Assembly: GCA_017311185.1 (NCBI GenBank)
Contig: JAESUZ010001065.1
Coordinates: forward strand, 1-64,000
Length of the DNA: 64,000 nt
Direction of reading: 5' to 3'
DNA from: Proteles cristata cristata
Lineage: Eukaryota; Chordata; Mammalia; Carnivora; Hyaenidae
Position numbers and translations under genes: made by a program. Positions 11,625 through 22,697 of the stretch are shown here, piece by piece. The notes beneath the pieces were generated by a model. It saw nothing but the letters and a program-made list of their open reading frames with translations. It ran no database searches and was not told where the DNA came from. How positions within the stretch are numbered: the stretch's first letter is position 1; the number at the start of each line of letters is the position of its first letter.

Positions 11625-11845
11625 TTTTCTCCCACTCTGTTCTTCCACCGTGTGAGGCGGAAACATCTGCGAGCAAGAAAGCGCCGTCTGTCAACCAAGA
11701 AGGGAGCCTCAGCGGAAGTGCTGGCACCACGACCCTGGCCTTCGAGGCTCCAGAGCCGTGAGAAATAAACACGGTTAAGAAGCCACCCTGTGCCTAGGCT
11801 TGTTACAGCAGCCTGAGCACAGTACGGGCCAGACACGCACACTCA
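11625..11845 (+). mobile_element. MLT1/MaLR-like LTR fragment (old)
   Basis: Contains the phrases expected of ancient mammalian LTR elements: CCGTGTGAGGCGGAAAC, CCAGAGCCGTGAGAAATAAA and GTTACAGCAGCCTGAGCACA. No internal coding region is seen. Family assignment is from remembered consensus and is approximate. Confidence 0.5.
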
Positions 11846-14800
11846 TATCTTAGCGCACGTTGCCCATCAGCACACAGCATGGACGGCAGAGCGCGGTGGA
11901 GCATGACACACTCGCGGTTGATCGCATGGCCTGCGTGGTTTCAGAGCTTTGACAGTAGCTGTACCTGGGCTCCATCAGAGTCCATGGACTCGAAAACGAC
12001 TGCCACCCAGTGGCGGGGCTGGTGGGTGCCCTCTCGGCAGGTGGTCCTCACCCCACGGGCTGAGGGGGATCCCTGTTCACACTCTTCTCGTGGCATCATT
12101 GCTAGTGCCCTGTGTGCTCTGAGAAGTGTCCCAATTTGGAAAAGTCATGACAGAGTCACCTCCCTCAAGGGCCTCCCTTGGCCTCGGGGCGGGGGGTGGC
12201 GGCTGGCCCGGCTTTGACCAGGATGTGGGAGTCTTGAAATTCCCCACCAGCCGGTGCTGCCTTAGCCGCCCAAGACAAGGAAATTAGAACAAAAGCCTCC
12301 GAGGGGATTATCCGGGTGAGGTGCGGAGTGCAGGAAAGGATTCTGCAAACACTGGTGATTGATTACATTTGACCATTGATTCACCGAGACCAGCAATGGA
12401 GGGTGCACAGGGAGGGCAAAGGTGGGCCGGCGACAGCGTGGAGCCACAGGCCTACGGCTGACGGGGCCTGGGGTGCAAGGGCACCAGGCGCCAGGAAGAA
12501 CCCATTGGAAGTCCAGTCAGGGTGGGAAGGGGGAGGGGCCCTGGGAAGCAAGCTATCCTGGATTTTTAAGTCTTCCCAACCCCCTTGTGAGAAAATTTCA
12601 GGTGAAAGTAGATCTCATAGCCAGACGTGCCTCAGTGCGCACCGGGGCTGTCAGAGCAGCGGCCATCACACCAGTGGTTCCGGCAACAGAGGGCTATTCC
12701 CTCCCCGTCTGGGGACCGGAAGTCTGCAATCCAGGCTGTACAAGCCTTGCTTTCCCCCAAGGCGCTGGGGGAAGGGTCCTTTCTGCCTCCCGAGCCTTGG
12801 TAGCTGCAGACAGTCCCCGGCATTCCTTGCTCTTCGCTGGGCCACCTCAGCCCCCGCCTCCGTTGTCACATGTGGTGTCCCTGCCTGTCTGTGTTCCTCT
12901 TCTCATAGGGTCACCAGTCATATTGGATGAAGGGTCACCCTCCTCCAGTCTGGCCTCATCTCAGCTTAAATAATTACACTTGCAATAACCCACTTCCAAA
13001 CCCAGCCACGCTCCGAGGCTCCAGGAAGGATGTGATTTTGGGGAGGACGCCATCCATCCTGCACTCTTGGAAGTCACTTAGTGACAATGACCTGATTCAC
13101 AGGGAAGAAGCCTGAAGCCGGAGAGCACAGGGCTTGTCCGGCTAGGCTGGCAGGGGACCGTCTTCCGCCCTCCCCGGCTGGTCTCCCGGGACGCGGCTCA
13201 GCGCAGCGCCGAGGGCTGGCGTGCGCCAGGTGGCAGCCGGGGACACGCCCGCGTGCCAGTGTCCGTGCACTGCCAGAGTCTTGGCTTCCTGTTGGAGCCA
13301 GGCCAGAGCCTCAAGAAAGGCCCATCCGGGTCTGAAGGGCGGGGCTGCCCGCGAGGGCCCGGCGCCCCCGGGCACATCTGCTCCCCGATATTAGCTCTGT
13401 TTATCTCCGACTTATCTCTGCTCCTTCGGGTGTCCTGGTCGTCGGCTAACTCATTGCTGGGAACCTTCCTTGTTGTGACAGCACTGGGGCTGATGCAATA
13501 GTTCAAGTGCAGAGGCGCTCTGGAGTTCGGCGTGCCGCGGCCAAACCACCAGCAGTGGACTTGGGGCTAAGCACCCGGGGGCTGTCACGTGCGCGTAAAC
13601 CAAGCCAAAGACAGGAGCCTCCAGGAAGGGTCTGGAAGCCCCTCTCCAGGAAGCAGGAGGAAACTGTGCGGGACATGGAGGGAGGCGCCCACACCCAAGG
13701 CAGCTGCAGAACGGTAGGACAGCCGGCGAATAGGACGCTCCCCGGGGAGGTGTGTGATCCCAGGGGCTGGCGCAGGCGCCCTGATTAACAGGACCGTGCC
13801 CTCCCTCCGTCTGGCTCTCTGCCGGCTGCAGTGACCAGGAGCGAGGATGCTAGTGAGCGGAGAGGTCGCACGGCGCACGGGAGCCCGGGAGGGCACGCTG
13901 ACTGTGTGTGCGCGTCAGCAGTGCCTGCCGGCAGCCCGGTGACCCTCACCCCTCTGTGAGCTCCTAGTCACTCAGGGCCCAGTTCAGCTGCTCTCCCAGG
14001 GAGAAGCCACCCGCGGCGTATCACCACCCACGTGTCGGGACTGCGGGCTCTGCGGTCAGGGGCGCTGCCTGGTGGCCGAGGGTCCAGCATTAGCAGGCCT
14101 CGCACCTTGCCCTTGATCCACGCTTGGTCTGTGCTCGTGACATATACCTGCCAATGGCCACGCGCTCTGCAGGTGCGAAGGTTGCAGCCCCAGACTCAGG
14201 GCCAGACCTGCATGCTTCTGGACCCTTCCGGGAGCCCCTCACCTTCCCTGGGACAGCAGCACACAAAGCCCAGGGTGGGAGGGATTCGTAGGGGAGGGAT
14301 CCCAGGCCTGTGCAGGCGGAGGTACGGCTTCGGAGGAGGAGGAGGGAGAGAGACCCCCGCAGGGCCAGGGAGTGCTCACCTGGTTCAGGGCCGCACGCGG
14401 CGGCCACCTGTCAGGGTGTGGTGGCGACCAGCTGTGGGGCTGCAGCTCTGGCCCCGGTTCTCGTTCCTTCCTAGAAGCCAGACTTTGCCCCCAAGAACAG
14501 GGAGGCTGGGGAAAGCAGGGGGACTCTTTGGAGCCCATGCTCTGCCCCTGGGTGGAGGGTGGAGGGTGGAGGGTGCACTCGCACGGAGGAAAGGAACACA
14601 CAGGACACATCCCCCCTCCCCCCCCAAAACCTTTACCCAACGCTCTGGGGCCCACGGGCCAGCTCAAGGCCGCTGTCCTCCGAGAAGTCCGTGCCGTCTC
14701 CACCGTGACCCCCGCCGCCGCCCCTGCTGGATGCCCCCAGGTGCCTGCCCCGCTCTGCGTCACCTACGCAGGCCGCCCTGTGCCCGAGGTGCTGCGGGAC

Positions 14801-15296
14801 AGGCTAGGACACGGAGGCACACGCGGCAAAGTGACTCGGAGCCAATGTCTCACCCTCGCATCCTGACTACAATGTGACCCCATCTCCCCAGGGGTCTGGG
14901 GACTCTGCCAGGGCAGCGACAAGGGCAGGCAGCCCAAGCCCCAGGCTCCGTGCACATGAGCCGGGTTCTACTGAAGCAAATGCCAGCCGGTCTTCCGCGG
15001 TGGTGGCGGCGGTGCTGGGTGCCGGCCGCAATCCCAGGGGCCTTCCCGGGTTGGGAGGAGGCAGGGGGCCAGCTCCCATGTGACCCCGCTCCTCTGGTGA
15101 CTCTAAGTGCAGTTAGGTGCAGGCCAGGGTGCTCGGGCAGTTCAGGTAGGGGTTGCTTTTAAGCCCATTTCTGGGGTGTTTGCGCTTTCCTGGAAGCCGG
15201 CTCAGCTCCCCACCCCGGCCGGCTGAGGGAGTTGTGGGCAGCAGGAAGGCCACGGTCTGGCCAGGAAAGCCTCCCACGGATTCTCTCTGTGATGAT
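11846..15296. other. GC-rich 5' flank of TFF3, no gene recognised
   Basis: Unique-looking GC-rich DNA. Several open frames occur (for example 14,032-14,877), but they overlap on both strands, resemble no family I know and are typical of GC-rich noncoding sequence. A pair of GATA-type motifs lies at 13,401-13,417. No splice-consistent exon was identified. Confidence 0.5.
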
Positions 15297-15299
15297 CAT

Positions 15300-15525
15300 T
15301 TTTAAAAATATTTATTTACTATTTTCAGAGACGGAGATACACACACACAGAGACAGAGCGTGAGCAGGGGAGGGTCAGAGAGAGAGGGAGACACAGAACC
15401 TGAAACAGCCTCCAGGCTCTGAGCTGTCAGCACAGAGCCCGACGCGGGGCTCGAACCCACGAACTGTGAGATCATGACCTGAGCCAAAGTTGGAAGCTTA
15501 ACCGACTGAGCCACCCAGTCGCCCC
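15300..15525 (-). mobile_element. CAN SINE, antisense
   Basis: TATTTATTTACTATTTTCAGAG, GA-rich tract and reversed head (GAGCCACCCAGTCGCCCC). It abuts a second antisense SINE. Confidence 0.93.
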
Positions 15526-15541
15526 AATTTATTTTTTTTAT

Positions 15542-15611
<70 letters not shown>

Positions 15612-15744
15612 AGAGAATCCTAAGCAGGCTCCGCACTGTCAGCACAGAGCCTGACACTGGGCTCAATCTCACAACCCATGAGATCGCGACCGGAGCCGAG
15701 ATCAACAGTCTGATGCTTGACCAGCTGAGCCACTCAAGCACCCC
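15526..15744 (-). mobile_element. CAN SINE, antisense, with expanded GA tract
   Basis: A long (GA)n expansion at about 15,545-15,615, then the reversed body and head ending GAGCCACTCAAGCACCCC. Confidence 0.92.
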
Positions 15745-15806
15745 TATATTGTCTGGTTTTTAAAACTTACTGCCTGCATTCTATTTTTGTCAAAATATCA
15801 CAGTTG

Positions 15807-16021
15807 AGGGGCGCCTGGGTGGCTCAGTCGGTTAAGCACTTGACTTTGGCTCAGGTCATGATCTTAAAGTTCGTGGGTTCGAGCCCCGCGTCGGGCTCTG
15901 TGCTGACTGCCAGCTCAGAGCCTGGAGCCTGTTTCAGTCTGTGACTCCCTCTCTCTCTGACCTCCCCTGCTCACGCTGTCTCTCTCTCTCTCTCTCCTAG
16001 AAATAAATAAAAACATTTAAA
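15807..16021 (+). mobile_element. Felid CAN SINE
   Basis: Full SINE with head GGGGCGCCTGGGTGGCTCAG. Flanked by CAAAATATCA (15,791-15,800) and AAAATATCA (16,022-16,030). Confidence 0.95.
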
Positions 16022-16499
16022 AAAATATCAAATTGGTCTATTTAATACATTTATTAGGGTGTAGTTAACAGTAGCAATAAATCTTGCTCTAAACAATAAA
16101 AAAGAAAGGATGGGATTCTCAAGAATTTCGAAGGAGAAATGAGACCCATTGCACAGAGTGCCTCACTCACGGTCGGCACCTGCCTTTCCAAGCACCGGAG
16201 GGTCTGGGATTAGTGGCCTGGGCGCTGTGGTCACTGAGGAGGGAAGCTTCTGGAGCTCCTCTGCCTGGGGTTCTGGGCTGACGTCCAGCCCCGCGCTGAG
16301 CCTTCGTCCTCGCCTCCAGGCCAGCTAAGCCCTGCTCCCCGTGGAGGACGGCAAACCCGGAGACTGGAGCCTGACCCCCGGCTTGCTTGCCACCACTCGG
16401 TGGGCGGGCCTGGCCTCTCGGCGCAGGAGACGGGCAAGGCGGGCTTTACGGTCCTGTGCGGGGAGAAGCAGGCGCGGTCAGAGCCGGAGGAAGGGGCCA

Positions 16500-16615
16500 T
16501 CCCTGAACAAACAGACGCCAGAGCCCTTGTACAAACACGGGGCTATAAATGAGTCTTCTCGGCCGACGCGGCACGTCCTCTGAGCGGTCGGGTCCCCAGA
16601 GCCGGCCTGTGACCA
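16500..16615 (+). promoter_or_regulatory. TFF3: TFF3 core promoter with TATA box
   Basis: TATAAAT at 16,544-16,550 lies 65-71 bp before the TFF3 start codon, placing transcription initiation near 16,575. A FOXA-type motif, AACAAACA, is at 16,506-16,513, and a related ACAAACAC is at 16,531-16,538. FOXA control of trefoil genes in gut epithelium is known for the family. These particular sites are inferred from motif match and position. Confidence 0.7.
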
Positions 16616-16696
16616 TGGAGGCCAGAGCGCTCTGGCTGCTGGCGGTGCTCCTGGCCTGGGGCTCCTCCAGCCTGGCTGACGAGTATGTGGGCCTGT
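16615..16696 (+). CDS. TFF3: TFF3 coding exon 1 (signal peptide)
   Basis: Starts ATGGAGGCCAGAGCG and encodes MEARALWLLAVLLAW through DEYVGL plus one base. The donor is T|GTGAGT at 16,697. Confidence 0.96.
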
Positions 16697-19468
16697 GTGA
16701 GTACCGCTCTGGCTTGGCTCCGCAGGAAGGAGGGGCGGGGGTGGGGGGGTGGGAAGAGAGGGGACGCTAGAGCCAGACTCGGGGCGTGTGGGGGTTCTGG
16801 GGGCTTGAGGACAGTGAGCAAAGCCCCCACATTGCTTCATAATTGCCATTCACCAGACATACACGGTCCCTGTTAACAGCCAGCCCTACAAACTGGGTCT
16901 CGCTGGTTAACAGACGAGGAAACGGAGGCTCAGAAAGTTAGTGACTGGCTGCAGGCAAGCCCTCCCGCTTCGTGCGGAACCAGGATTAGAACCCAGGTCC
17001 TGCCTTCTTGGCCGCAGGTTTCTGAACAACAGTATCGGTCTTCTAGCTCGCTCCGGCGCTCTTTCAAGAGAGGAAAGCGAGGACACGGGTTTCCTGCAGA
17101 GCATTTTGCACACACACAAGCATGGGTTTCCTTTGGCTGCGGCGCCAGCTCTGCAGGTGGGGGAGGGGGCTGGCCCACCCACTCGGGTTTGAAGGAATGA
17201 GGGTGCAGCCATTATCAGGGGCCGAAGACAGTGGTTCCCAGGCGTGGTGCCCGTCAGAGCCTCCGGGACAGCTCTGCCACCCCTGCCGTCCAGGATGTGC
17301 CCATCACGCCAGTGTCTCTGGGACCCCGGTGTGAGCAGAGCTGGGGAAGCACGGGAGTGAGGCACTATAGCGAGGGATTTCAGACACTTCTCGTGGCTCC
17401 GTTTTTGTAAGGAAAGTCCCCATAGGCAATGAGGCCGACTTTGCAGACCTTTGTTTTTTTAATGTTTATTTATTTTTGAATTTATTTTTTGATGTTTTAT
17501 TTACTTTTGAGAGAGAGAGAGAGACAGAGTACGAGCAGGGGAGGGTCAGAGAGAGAGGGAGACACAGAATCGGAAGCAGCTCCAGGCTCTGAGCTGTCAG
17601 CACAGAGCCTGACGTGGGGCTCGATCCCACGAAGCGCAGGATCATGACCCGAGCCGAAGTCGGACACTTAACCAACTGACTGAGCCCCCCAGGCGCCCCA
17701 GACTTTGCAGAGCTTTAGACGTTATAGGCTTGCTTCAACAATGATTACTGACGACAGAAGGATGTCCCAGGAAGATGGGATCAGCCAAGTGCACAGAAAA
17801 GGAAAGGAAAATAACACGCATGTGGTTTTCTGTACCGAACATGTATCTCCTCCTATGCTATTTATTTTTTAAGGCGGTGGTTTTTGTTGATAACAGAGTG
17901 AAGGGGAATCTGTTTTGGCCTCGGGAGCCCTCAGATTCCCACGGGTTCCTGGCAGCTGGAGGGAACCGAGGCCCACGGACGTCCCGACAAGGTTCCAAGG
18001 GCAAACGAGTTGGGGGAGCCCTGGCAGAGGAGGAGCTCGCACAGAGCACGCAAACGTGTGCACGGGAGGAGGGTCCTCCTCCAGCCCGTGTCGGGGAGCC
18101 TGGGGTCACATGCTTCAAACCCAGAAGCTGGGGCGGCTCCACCCCAGCCCGGCGAGGGCTCCGCGGCTGACCGGGTGTTGTTTGGCGCAGCGGAGAACAT
18201 GTGTGCGGTGCCGGCCCAGAACAGGGTGGACTGCGGCTACCCCGATATCAGCTCTGAGCAGTGCGTCAACAGGGGCTGCTGCTTCGACTCTAGCGTCCCC
18301 GAGGTGCCTTGGTGCTTCAAGCCTCTGCAAGACACAGGTAAGTGGCCCCGCGGGCCGGCGTCCTTCCCGGGAAGCCTCCAGGTCCCCAGGGGGCCCCCGC
18401 ACACCTGGACGGGACAGCCAGCGCCGTGGCCGTCCGTCGGGGAGGGGGCCTCAGCCAGAGGCATCGTGCACAGGAAGGTCAGCCGTCGGGGGCTGTCCCC
18501 TGCTGTCCCTTTGCTCAGGGGTTCGTGCCGACTGTGAAAGCCGTTGTTTCCAAAAGGTGCTCCAAATCAAGGCACTATGCACAGGGAACTAGTTTAAAAA
18601 CTACCCTGGAGAGAAGAGGAAAATACATAGGTTTGGGAAGTTGGGCCACACTCAGCAAACAAAGCACCGTCATTTATGACACGCGCTTGGCGGACAGCAG
18701 AGGGTGGCAGGCCGGGGACGACCTTCCCCACTGCCCCCCGCCGCGATGCAGCCCTGCCTCCCTCCCTCAGTGCGCAGTGGGGCGCAGGACGGCCACTCTG
18801 GGGAGCCCGCAGCAGCCGCGAGCGGGCGTCCGCGCAGGCGGGTGGTGTGCTGCCCGGCCCCGACGGCCCCACCTCGAATCTCGGGCGTGAGGTCTGTGAT
18901 GAACCACCCGGCGGTCCAAACGCCAGCTCATCTTCTGAGAAGGGCACGGGCGCACCTTCCTGGAACCAGCACACGCCCTCTGTCCCACGTGATGAGGGGC
19001 GCGGCTGCCTGCCAGCTGCTTCTGGCTTCTCGCTTCCAGCTTCCAGATCGAGGGGGGCCCCTGCCCACCGCCCTGCGCCTCCTTCCCCTTCCCGGCCAAT
19101 CCGAGCAGAGGCCCCCCCATACCGCTCTGGGACCAGGAGGGAGTTGCCCATTGCCTCTCTGTTGGCCTTTCGCTTTTTTGGGGGTCCCTCAGGGGGGCCA
19201 CCCCTTCTCCTTTGGGCGCTGGCAGGGGCCCTGAGATGAGGCCCATCTCATTCATCATCTGCCTGAAGCCCTAGGTTCTGGTGGGACACGTGGCTCTTCT
19301 CCAGGGCGCTGGACCCTCAACGCCTCCTGGGGACTTGGGGAGAATGCAGCACAAGGCACTGACCTTGGAGGCTGTCTTGACCTTGAGAAGCGGGGCACCT
19401 GGTGGGCAGAGCCGAGGCTGGTGATGGTGATGCGCGTCTGTGCTTTGTTTCCAGAATGCACATTTTGA
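16615..19468 (+). CDS. TFF3: Trefoil factor 3 (TFF3), whole coding span, three exons
   Basis: TFF3 is a small secreted peptide of goblet cells that protects and repairs mucosa. The exons 16,615-16,696, 18,191-18,337 and 19,455-19,468 join in phase (introns of phase 1 and phase 1, all GT-AG) into 80 codons plus TGA, the usual length of the family. Residues 1 to about 21 form a signal peptide with a leucine-rich core (ALWLLAVLLAW). The mature start EEYVGL of other mammals appears as DEYVGL. One trefoil (P-type) domain follows, with its six cysteines in CAVP, DCGYP, EQC, RGCCFD and PWCF. The seventh cysteine, used for dimer formation, is in the C-terminal ECTF encoded by exon 3. The ATG has a good context (A at -3, G at +4). 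The gene is intact and converges on ABCG1. TFF1 and TFF2 have different domain layouts and are excluded. Confidence 0.97.
16885..17000 (-). repeat. MIR-like SINE fragment
   Basis: Antisense MIR core signature: ACAGACGAGGAAACGGAGGC followed by CAGAAAGTTAGTGACTGGCT. Confidence 0.55.
17448..17700 (-). mobile_element. CAN SINE, antisense, in TFF3 intron 1
   Basis: T-rich tail with a small internal duplication, GA-rich tract and reversed head ending CCCAGGCGCCCCA. Target duplication GACTTTGCAGA at 17,437-17,447 and 17,701-17,711. Confidence 0.95.
18191..18337 (+). CDS. TFF3: TFF3 coding exon 2 (trefoil domain)
   Basis: Acceptor GGCGCAG|CGGAGAAC and donor ACAG|GTAAGT. It encodes the whole trefoil domain, including DCGYPDI, NRGCCFDS and VPWCFKPL. 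Confidence 0.97.
18338..19454 (+). other. TFF3 intron 2
   Basis: GC-rich GT-AG intron of 1.1 kb ending TTTGTTTCCAG. No repeat recognised. Open frames inside it are noncoding shadows. Confidence 0.88.
19455..19468 (+). CDS. TFF3: TFF3 coding exon 3 (last codons, CTF-stop)
   Basis: Only 14 coding bases, completing Glu-Cys-Thr-Phe and TGA. The cysteine is the one that forms the intermolecular disulfide in the family. The 3' UTR continues to about 19,655. Confidence 0.95.
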
Positions 19469-19631
19469 AGCGACACACACCGGCCCGGCCACCCTGGACC
19501 GTGACCTTCCAGGCTCCGGGCGCCTTGGCTGCGTCCTCTGCCGCGGGCCGCCGCTCATGGCTGCTTTTCCCCGCCTGCTCCCGGCAAGCTCTTCCCCCGA
19601 AAGCTGATGCCTGGGGCCTGATGTCTTAACA

Positions 19632-19637
19632 AATAAA
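19632..19637 (+). terminator. TFF3: TFF3 poly(A) signal AATAAA
   Basis: AATAAA lies 164 bp after the stop codon, giving a short 3' UTR typical of trefoil genes. Cleavage is expected about 15-25 bp further on. Confidence 0.88.
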
Positions 19638-19739
19638 GAGCCTGTGCCCAGCATGAGGGCCTTCTTCCTTCCCGGGACTCTGAGCTGGTGTCTTATTTCT
19701 GCCAAGTGGCTGCCTCTCCCAGCCTCTCCCAGCCAGTGG

Positions 19740-19766
19740 GCGGGGGTGGGGGGGTGGGGGGGTGGT
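19740..19766 (+). repeat. G-run cluster downstream of TFF3
   Basis: Four or more runs of five to seven Gs separated by single T/TG. Predicted to allow a G-quadruplex on the + strand. Confidence 0.6.
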
Positions 19767-19939
19767 CTCCAGCCCAGCGCCTCCCCAAGCCCCGAGGCCC
19801 AAAGATGACCCCTAAGGAGATGCACAGATCACATGAGGGTGTCACAGACCTCAGACCAAGCCCTGACGTGTCGGGGACGCAGAGCGTCCCTCTCAGCGGC
19901 CACCACCCCATGTAAATTCAGAAAAGACACTTCAAACAT

Positions 19940-19992
19940 AAGTTTCAAAACAAACGAACAACAAACAAACAAAAAACAAACAAAAAAGAGTA
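19940..19992 (+). repeat. (AAAC)n simple repeat
   Basis: CAAACGAACAACAAACAAAC-type A-rich repeat. Confidence 0.8.
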
Positions 19993-21950
19993 TTAGGGTC
20001 TTTTTTGGGAAAGAGAGCAAACCAATAAAGGCATCTCACAAACCAGCACTTTTTCGTATTTATTGGCAAGTCAGGTTTGACACCTGTGACCCCTCGGGTG
20101 GCCTACTTTTACCATTTTCTTCTGAAAATGGCTGCAGCTCTGTGAACGAGCGAATGATCCAAGTCCTCACGGGGTCCTAACGGCCCCTAGGTCAGAGCCC
20201 CCATGGGCGCCCTCTCTCCCTGGGACGCGTGGCTCCCGCCGATGGGAGGCAGGTTTGCACGGCGGGAAGCAAGCACTCACGTGTGCGCATTCAGGCCCTG
20301 TGCTCTTTCCGCGGCGAGGCTCTTTCCCTCTCACGCCAAGACACAACCCCACCGCCCGCCCCTTGGGGCGGAACAGCCGGGGGCCAGCGTGCAGCTCGGG
20401 GAGACGGGGTCGCCTGGTCTGAGCCCCCTCCTACTGGAAAAGAGACTCCGGTTTCCGACTAAATGAGTTTGTTTCTGGGCCGTTGGGGCCAGGTCCCCAG
20501 AGCCGACGCAGCCCCTGGAAGGGAGATCCTGTCGCCCTCACCTTACAGATGAGGGGACAGGGGGAAAAAGACTTAGAAAGACCCGCCCAGTGGCCTCTGC
20601 TGAGAGAGGACCGCGTCAGGACGCCCGGGCGTCTGAAAGCAAAGCTCTGCGTGTTCCTCGTAAAGCCCAGCAGCTACGCCTGAGCGTGAACCTTCCAGAA
20701 ACATCTCAGACCCAGCGGCACGTGCGAAGTGCAGCCTCCTCTCCTGGGGACACGGCTGCCCAGGGCTGCGCTCGCCCAGACACACCCCTGTTCTGCCCCT
20801 GCGCCCCTTTCTCCTCACAGACCGAGCCCGGCCTCTGAGCCCAGGCCGGATATTAGCTGGAGGGGTTCAGGGGTCACCCCAGGCCCTGGCGATGACTGAC
20901 AGCCATGGTCCTGGTGACCTGGCCGTGCCGCACAGCCTGCCCGGTGAGGAGAGGGTCATGGCCTGGTCAGTGACAGGGACAGCGCCTCCCCCCACTGCCA
21001 CGGAGGCACCGGGCCCCCAGGCCTCTGCACCCCGCCCTTCTCGGGGGCAGCTGCAGCCCAGGCGAGCAGCCCAGCCGCCGTCACCCCTCAGAGACATTGC
21101 TGTCACCACCCCCTGCATTGTTACTCACTGGCCAGATCAGAGCCACCGCCTCTCCTTCTGAGAAGGACACCCCGATCCTGCCCTCTACCCCCACCCCCCA
21201 GGCATCATCTGCTGTCCTTTGTTGCGCGCTCTGGGCCCTGGTCTTGTCAGTGTCTTCCCGGGAAACTTGGGAAGACCCCAGACCAGACTCACACACGGAA
21301 GCAGCCCTCACGCCCAGCACGGGGGCCGCCTTCCGGTGACCTCCCTGCTCCGGAGAACCCTCTGGAGGAGGGGATCCTTAATCGTTTCATCCTGGGGCTC
21401 AAAGGTCTTTAGGTCAGTCTTCAGGGTGGGCTCGGCCCCAGCCCCCCACCAGCCAGGCAGAGAAGCTGGCACACGCCCAACAGTGAAACCAAAGTGGGTT
21501 GTTGGGTGGATGGGGTCAGGTTCTTCCTCGTCTCCAGCCTGTGTCAAAAACTAAATGAACAAGCAAAACCCGTGGCTCATTTGTCCCCACACAACCTCTG
21601 GGCAAAAAGACCACAGACATCTGGAGACCCTCCCAGACCACTTAAAAAAAAACAACCCACTAAAATATCATTTATCTTGATCGCTGAGTTTTAGGGCAAC
21701 CCTCCAGTTTCGTGCCTCTCCCCGGCCCCGTCCTGAGCCCATGGGCAGCTCTGACAGTCTCACAAATGAGGTCACTGAGCACCAGCAGCCGGCCAGACCT
21801 CTGACCCCCAGAGCTGCTCAATCCATCCACCAGGTCAGCGCCCCCAGGGCCCACTGGCTCCCTCTGCAGGTCACCGTGAGTACTGCAGCTCCCTACCCAT
21901 CTCGGTTGCAACCTGTCTCCATTTCTCCCCTTCTAGAAAAGATTTATTAA
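19993..21950. other. Intergenic DNA between TFF3 and ABCG1
   Basis: GC-rich unique-looking sequence. No exon, RNA gene or clear repeat recognised. Confidence 0.4.
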
Positions 21951-22168
21951 GGGGCGCCTGGGTGGCTCAGTCGGTTAAGCGTCCGACTTTGGCTCAGGTC
22001 ATAACCTTGCGGTTTGTGGGTTTGAGCCCTGCATCAGGCTCTGTGTGGACAGCTAAGAGCCTGGAGCCTGTTTCAAACTCTGTGTCTCCCTCTCTCTCTG
22101 CCCCTCCCCCACTCTTGCTCTGTCTCCCTCTGCCTCAAAAATAAACAATTAAGAAAAACTTAAAAAAG
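21951..22168 (+). mobile_element. Felid CAN SINE
   Basis: Head GGGGCGCCTGGGTGGCTCAG. Target duplication AAAAGATTTATTAA (21,937-21,950) / AAAAGATTCATTAA (22,169-22,182). Confidence 0.95.
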
Positions 22169-22676
22169 AAAAGATTCATTAAGATACCCAATCTCTCTGC
22201 TACCTCTACCCCCTGCCAGCACCTCCTGAGCAAAACCCTATTTCCTTGAATACCTTCAAACTTGCATGACACACTCCCAAGTCCCATAGTTAATCCTTTC
22301 TAACACCTTCTTGCTGAGACGCCCCATAATGTGCCGTGTTCCTTGTTGCCACGATCCATTGACCCCACTTGATGGCATGTGTGTTGCTGTGGTCTTTGGC
22401 AGGTGGGCGTGGTTAAGACACAGGCTGAAGGCTTGGGGGGGTGACGGGATGTAGGGACCCCTGCTCTCCACCAGGGGTCCTCAGTGGGGCCTTCACGGCC
22501 ATAGGGGATGTTAAGAGATCTGTGGGCGTGACTCTTAGTGCCATAGCCTGACACGGCAGGGGTCTGCGGGGGCTGGGGTGAACCGTGGGCGCCCCAGTGT
22601 CCTGCTGGACGCTCAGGGCAGCCACAAACCCACCCGTAATGGTTTGAGACTAGACGTAGTCTAGAATCCTGACTCA

Positions 22677-22697
22677 GGGACGCCTGGGTGGCTCACC
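22677..22697 (+). repeat. Isolated SINE head fragment (about 20 bp)
   Basis: GGGACGCCTGGGTGGCTCA matches the first bases of the CAN SINE, after which the sequence is unrelated. Either a remnant or chance. Confidence 0.4.

Larger units (their letters stand above)
16697..18190 (+). other. TFF3 intron 1
   Basis: A GT-AG intron of about 1.5 kb. It holds a MIR-like fragment at 16,885-17,000 and an antisense CAN SINE at 17,448-17,700. Confidence 0.9.

Noticed and set aside
14032..14877. Long open frame of 281 codons upstream of TFF3
   Set aside because: GC-rich sequence with equally long frames on the opposite strand, no family resemblance and no supporting splice or promoter structure.
11846..15296. 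Other trefoil genes (TFF1 or TFF2) next to TFF3
   Set aside because: No second CGYP...GCCFD signature on either strand. In the human order they lie further away on the TFF3 5' side.
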